Assembly (NCBI RefSeq): GCF_963678635.1 | Contig: NC_087070.1 | Coordinates: forward strand, 40,863,831-40,927,830 | Source: Symsagittifera roscoffensis | Taxonomy: Eukaryota; Xenacoelomorpha; Acoela; Convolutidae | Direction of reading: 5' to 3' | DNA: 64,000 nucleotides | In this document: positions 39,301 to 45,300 of the stretch, one piece after another | Numbering within the stretch: position 1 is the stretch's first letter | Layout of the letters: each line of letters starts with the position of its first letter | Translations under genes and position numbers: made by a program | The notes under the pieces: generated by a model | The model's database searches: none | What the model was told of the DNA's origin: nothing | What the model saw: only the letters and a program-made list of their open reading frames with translations

Positions 39301-42300
39301 AAGTGTAGATTTCAGGGATTGCTTCTCTAGGTTAACGGCACCGCAAAGTGGTCCCTTTGGTAGTGAATTCAGCGGGGCGACCGAGATTTACTACTATCCA
39401 CAATCCCGAAAGGGTTAAGTTGGTGGCAACTACTCCGTACTGTATTCTGTTACTTGCTCCTTTCTATGATTTCTATGTATTCTGTTACTTCCTTTCTATG
39501 CTGTCTCGTCCAGGACCATATGCGGGCTGCTGGGGATCTTCGGCATCCTCTGAAGCTGACGGTTTGGGTAGGGGCCCGACCGCGCCTGCTGATGGTTGCG
39601 GGGTTTTCGGGGCTGTAGAGGACCGCAGTGGTTTGTAATGCAGGGGAACTATCGACCCTTCCTTGGGTCCTGTCCACAGGCTATCGCCGTGGAAATCCAG
39701 TGCGCATTCGTATAAAGTGACTGCACTTGCTCCGATTCAGTCGTCTGGTCGATGCGTTGTAGGATCCGGGGGGGGGGGCATCTGAGGACTCGGGGTTTGT
39801 TGGAGAGAGCTACTAAAAGGTGGGCTCCCACCGCTTGCTTGTTGATTCTTGAAGTTGGCCGGGACGAAACCTCCTTGGTATCCGTTCACTGTCCCGGCCC
39901 TCGGTAGTTTAAATGGTCAGCGGCTTTCTGGTGGCATTCTTTCGCGAAGTGCCCTGGCTGATGACATGCGTAGCAGTTGCCGCGGGAAGCCTGATTTTTC
40001 GCTCCGTAGCGTCCCACACCGCTGTTCTCGTAGCTCCGACGGTCATCTCCCAGATAGGGGTCGGGTCATATAGCTGCCGCGGCCGCTCTGTCTGTTCGGT
40101 TCGGGGTAGATTCTCCGGGTGGGGGCAGGAATAATAGAATTAACGAACCTACCCATCATTGCCGTCATGTTCTGCATTTGTGTCAGAAGGTCACTCTGCA
40201 CACTCACTAGTTGGTCTATCCTCGGGTCAGTGCCCACTGGTTGTCGTCCCGCACCGGTCGCCCCTGGAGTAGTCCGGGCGCTCTGTCCCTGACCTCCACG
40301 ACTGACTACGGCCACTAGCGCCGATACATCCTATGCTACTATCGCACGGCGCAGCTTCTTCCTGTTTCTGGCTCGGGACGATTTGTTCACCAATTCCAGA
40401 GCCTGAGCTCGGGCCACTGCCTGTGCCAAGCTCCCCAATTCTTCTGGTAGGATGAGGTCCTGCAGCTCCACATCATACAAACCGTCGATAAACTGTTCGC
40501 GGTTCATGTCGTCTCTAGCCTGAGCACCCACATTCGCAATCGCCACGTCGTCAAGGGATCTGACACGGCCGCATTCCCGCAGCCCTTCCTTGTCGCTCTG
40601 CATCAGGTTTTTGAACTCTTCCCTGACGCCTGCCTGAGCCTGGATTGGCATCATTCGCTGGTCAAGTTCGCTCAGCATTCCCCTTAAGGTGGGGTCTGGG
40701 AAGTCGTCGACTTCCTCTCTGAAGTGGGCTGGCATGCTCGTAAATTCATCAAGGGCACATCCCGTCAAACAGGTACGCAACACCATCCTGGCCTGTTCGT
40801 CTTCCCACCGATTAGCATCGGCAAACCAGGCGAAGTGCTTCCTCCAGTCCGACCAGTTCTGGTAGCTGTTGGAGGGAAAGCGGTCAGGTCGGATCGTTCC
40901 GAACCCAAACCTCCCCTGTTGCCTGTCAAGAGCATTTGCCACTGCAGCTTCTGCCATCAATGCGCGGTCTTGGTCGTTCGTTGTCTGTCAAAATCGTCCC
41001 GTTTAACACAGAATAATCGTAACTACAGTCCAGAATAGGGCCCACCCAGGAGCGCCAATGTAGATTTCAGGGATTGCTTCTCTAGGCCCGTTCTCACTCT
41101 CTGGCTTAACGGCACCGCAAAGTGGTCCCTTTGGTAGTGAGTTCAGCGGGGTGACCGAGATTCACTACTATCCACAATCCCGAAAGGGTTAAATTGGTGG
41201 CAACTACTCCATACTGTATTCTGTTACTTGCCCCTTTCTATGCTTCTCTTGCGGCTGTCTCGTTCACTCTAGCCGATCACACGAGTTTTCAGTAATAATT
41301 AAATTCAAATAAATATTGCTCCAAATACAGAAGGGTCTAGTCGGCCTCAATTATAATCTAGTATTCTAATCAAAAGGAAAGGGTCCACGATCAATCGATA
41401 CAATTGCCTTATTGCAATTCGAGTTCCGAATCATTAGCCAACAATTGTCTCTTTTCTAGAGAATCCTAAGTTTTTAATTACCCAGAGTAATGCTACTTAA
41501 TCACTCAGTCCGACCTCACAATTCCTGATTCTCTAACTAACTGAGAACCAACCGTTCGCTCTCACAGCACAATTTTTCTTCTCTAGCTAACGAGAACCGA
41601 CTACTCTCTCTAGTAATTCACAGTGTTCTGCCTAAGGGTAAGCTGCTTGTTATTCTCTATAATATTTGTCTATTTGAGTTTTAGTTATAGTTAGAGTTAT
41701 GTCGTCCCTACAAGTCCTGATCTTTATTTTGGTACCCATTTCGCAAGGTTTTGACTGAATTCTTCGCCTGACGCCACTAGTCTTAAGTTCCAAATTCATT
41801 ACAGGCGTCTCTAACTAAATTGTGCAAATATCAAGTCCAATTTCACCTCCGAACCGAGGTATGTTTAATTGACCAATCTTCCCAAGGTTTTTATTTAATT
41901 GTCCCATTAACGTTCCAACCTCCCAGGGGTAGGGAAAGACCCTTTTTATGGGTCGCTAACTCATTCTAAGCATCTAAAATTCCGATCTACACTCTATTCT
42001 AATCCCGACCTTCTAGCTACCAGGGAAACGTAAATCGCTTATTAGGGGTCGAATTATGCCAAAAAGCCACCTCCGGGGAGCTAAGTAAATATCCCGTTCA
42101 TTCAAGTTATTTAGGAGTCCTACTGCCCATGCTATACCTCCGTTACTGTCAATTCTCTCTGGGACTACTTTTTTTAAACCCTTATTGCTATTCTATTAAT
42201 AGCGCATTCGCCAAGCCAAGTTGAACCCGATGTTTGCCAAGTTCACTTCAATTGATTCCACTGATTCAATTATACAATGTCTAAGCTATACCTTTTTCGG

Positions 42301-45300
42301 CTTCTCAATTATTCCCCAATAGGTAAGTTCCCTCCAAAATATTAGTAAGGTGACCGATTCTCATTCCCAAGGGTTGGGGTCGGATGTATACGCCTCTTTC
42401 CAGTGTTAATCCCGAGGTTTTCCATACAAATTTGGTTCTAAACACCTAAAGGTCAATTTGAGGTCACCCCGGGGTCACCCGGCGTCAATCTTCCATATTC
42501 AGGTATATAATTCCATTGTGGTCCTACCTACCAATTTTCATCAATATCCCGTTAATACTTCGCAAGTTATCCAATTTCTAAGGTCCATGATCACTTTTCC
42601 CGGGGAAAGGTTATTAGCACCGGAAGGAGTCGCCGGAGGGGTTTTACTTACATGGGGTCTTTTTTTGGGGATGAGTTGTAGTATCCGATGCCGCCATGAA
42701 ATCGATATGCCCTCGCTCATTATTTTGCTTAAATTGCCTACTTCCGGTTTAAAGGGTGATTTTCCAAAGTGCTAATAACTTCCGGTTCGGCCGCTGGATT
42801 TGGTTCAAATTATAACACAAGATGTACTTCGTTGCTACCTATGCTATCCTAAAGTTTTAGCTTCCTGCGTTCAGTGGGGTCCAAGAAACGACTCCCGGAA
42901 GTCGGGATTGGGTCTTATTGTATAGGGCATAAAACCGGAAGTGGGGGTCTGAGGGGTCTGGGTTTCTAAACTTAAGCTTTCCTTAAATATGTCTATGACA
43001 TACTATATTTTGGTTCCATTCCAACCGCAAGTCACCGAGTTCTGATAGGGCCATTTGCACTTCCGGGAACCGTTATCACTTGGGCCCGGGGAGACCGAGG
43101 TTTACGGATTTTTGCATGCCCAGGTCAAATCATCTCTAGTATCCGTCCTATGAGTTTCATAAACCTAGCCACAGTAGTTCCCATTTGGGGAGGTCCGCCG
43201 ATTTTACTTCACCTGAGTTTTCTGCCATAAGAGGGACTATATCTTTGAAGATTCAAACTTAATTTGGGTATGACTATTTGTTTACTTTTCTACTTATCGA
43301 ATTGATTTATCAATACCGAGTTATATACTTCTGATTAACCTTCACTACACTGCATGCATTTGTGATGGTAAACTCCCAGACGAAATATGAGTTTGTCGAA
43401 AAGTGTTAGGATCAACGATCCTATACTAAGAAAGAACTTTTTGTTTTAGTTGACCCCTAAATTTATCAAGAAAAATTATGCGAACTGCCTTGTTGAAAAA
43501 AATGAGGACTTAACCCATAAACTTCCTTGCGAGATCCCCGCATCCAGTTTCGAGCGTTAATAATCGATTATAATATGATTTTAGTACCAGTCTTACAAAA
43601 ACTGAGAAGAAATTGATTTTAATCAATTAACAATCGATATTAATCTCCCTTTTTGAAATCAAATAAAATCATTTAAAATACATTATAATCGATTATAATC
43701 AATTATTTTTATCCAAATTTCTAATTCATTTGTTTTGCAGAAAAATTCATTATAATTGATTATAATTGCTTCTAATCCCTTTTACTTCCCCATTTTGTCC
43801 TGGACCTTGCACATGAACTGCTTATTTTTTATGCTTTTTGTAGACTTTGATTTATGTGAAAAGTGGGAAAAAGTTTTGACAGATCTCAAATGAACGCAAA
43901 TTTAAAACGTTTTTACTTTTTTATTTTTTATTTCTTGATTATAGTTGTTTTATGATGTAAACTTTAAGTTTTTATGACCACCAAAATATCAGCACACTGA
44001 TTTAGTTTGATGATTTGTATAGAAAAGTTATATTTCACCTACCGCGGGATTCTTTCAACTAATATGATGGAAACTCTATAAAATTTTTTTGATGGTAAAA
44101 CTTTGCGTTTAGATGAACCAAAGAGTTACAAGAAATCTCACTTATGGAGATTTTCTGACAGAAAAAATATTATAATTTGTTATAATGGTTTCTAATAGAT
44201 TATAAGAGATTATAAGAGATTATTAGATATTATAAGAGACTATCAGAGATTATAAAAGATTTTCGGAAAAGTTATAATCAATTACAATTGATTATATTTT
44301 ATTATAATGTCACGAAAAATTTTATTTTCATAATGGATTATAAATCGTTGAAACATCTAAATTGGGCGTTTATAATTAGTTATAAGTTTGATAAAAGCAC
44401 AATTTAAATTGTAATTTAATCGATTACTTTATTTTTTTACTGAGTGCGGGTCAATTTGTAAAATCATAACGCGTAGTTGCTAATCACTCAAAGGGTCCTT
44501 TTTATGACATCCATTTTCGAGCAACCGACCCTGAAACTTAATTGAAGGTGCCTTTGGGGATCAACCGTACAATCTCTACCGCTAAGTGATCTACCGTAGA
44601 ATGCCCTCCCCAAGCAGGTATTAAATCTGAAAACTGATTCTGTATAAAAAATGCATTTCATTCAATCGAGCAAATAAGTGTGGTTCTAATATTTTCTTAT
44701 ATTTTTGTATGCGGAATTGCATTTGTATACTGTTAACTGCTTAGAATAATGTTTTAATTCATTTTTTTCAGTAAAGCGGTTAATTTTGAATCAAATCTAG
44801 GCTAATCTCAAAGTTAGTTCATCAAAAATCCATATTCACCCCCCTTATCAATTTGGGAGGAAATTATAGGCGACAATATATACTTATTTCAATGTATACT
44901 AATTTTTGAATGGCGAAACCTTCAAAAAAGTGCCTAAGACATCGTTTGTGGCCTAGTTTTTTTTTTAAAAAAGATCGCTTGCGACCCAGAAAGCTTGGTG
45001 AGTTTACTTTTGGTGAAAAAGTGGTTTCTATTTGATATATTATATTATGATACTTATTTTTGTACATTATATATCTAAAAGGTGTTTTGGGGTATTTCGG
45101 AAAATCAATTTACTCAACGTAAAAAATATGGTCGACAAAGCTTTCGAACATTTTTTTGAAAAATCTACCCGCCCAATTGAAAAAACCCAAGATCTGCGCC
45201 TGATCACGCGTGGTAGAAGGCCAATCATCCAGGGACCAACAAGCCAAAAATTAGATTACAATTTACAACATAATAATCCGTTATAATCGTTTACTTACGC

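Noticed and set aside
41624-41636. GCCTAAG at 41630 as target duplication closing a ~0.57-kb LTR
   Set aside because: It matches the left flank at 39297-39303, but a 7-bp match in this span is expected by chance fairly often, the duplication would be longer than usual for gypsy elements, and the LTR end would not be CA. Left as an open option only.
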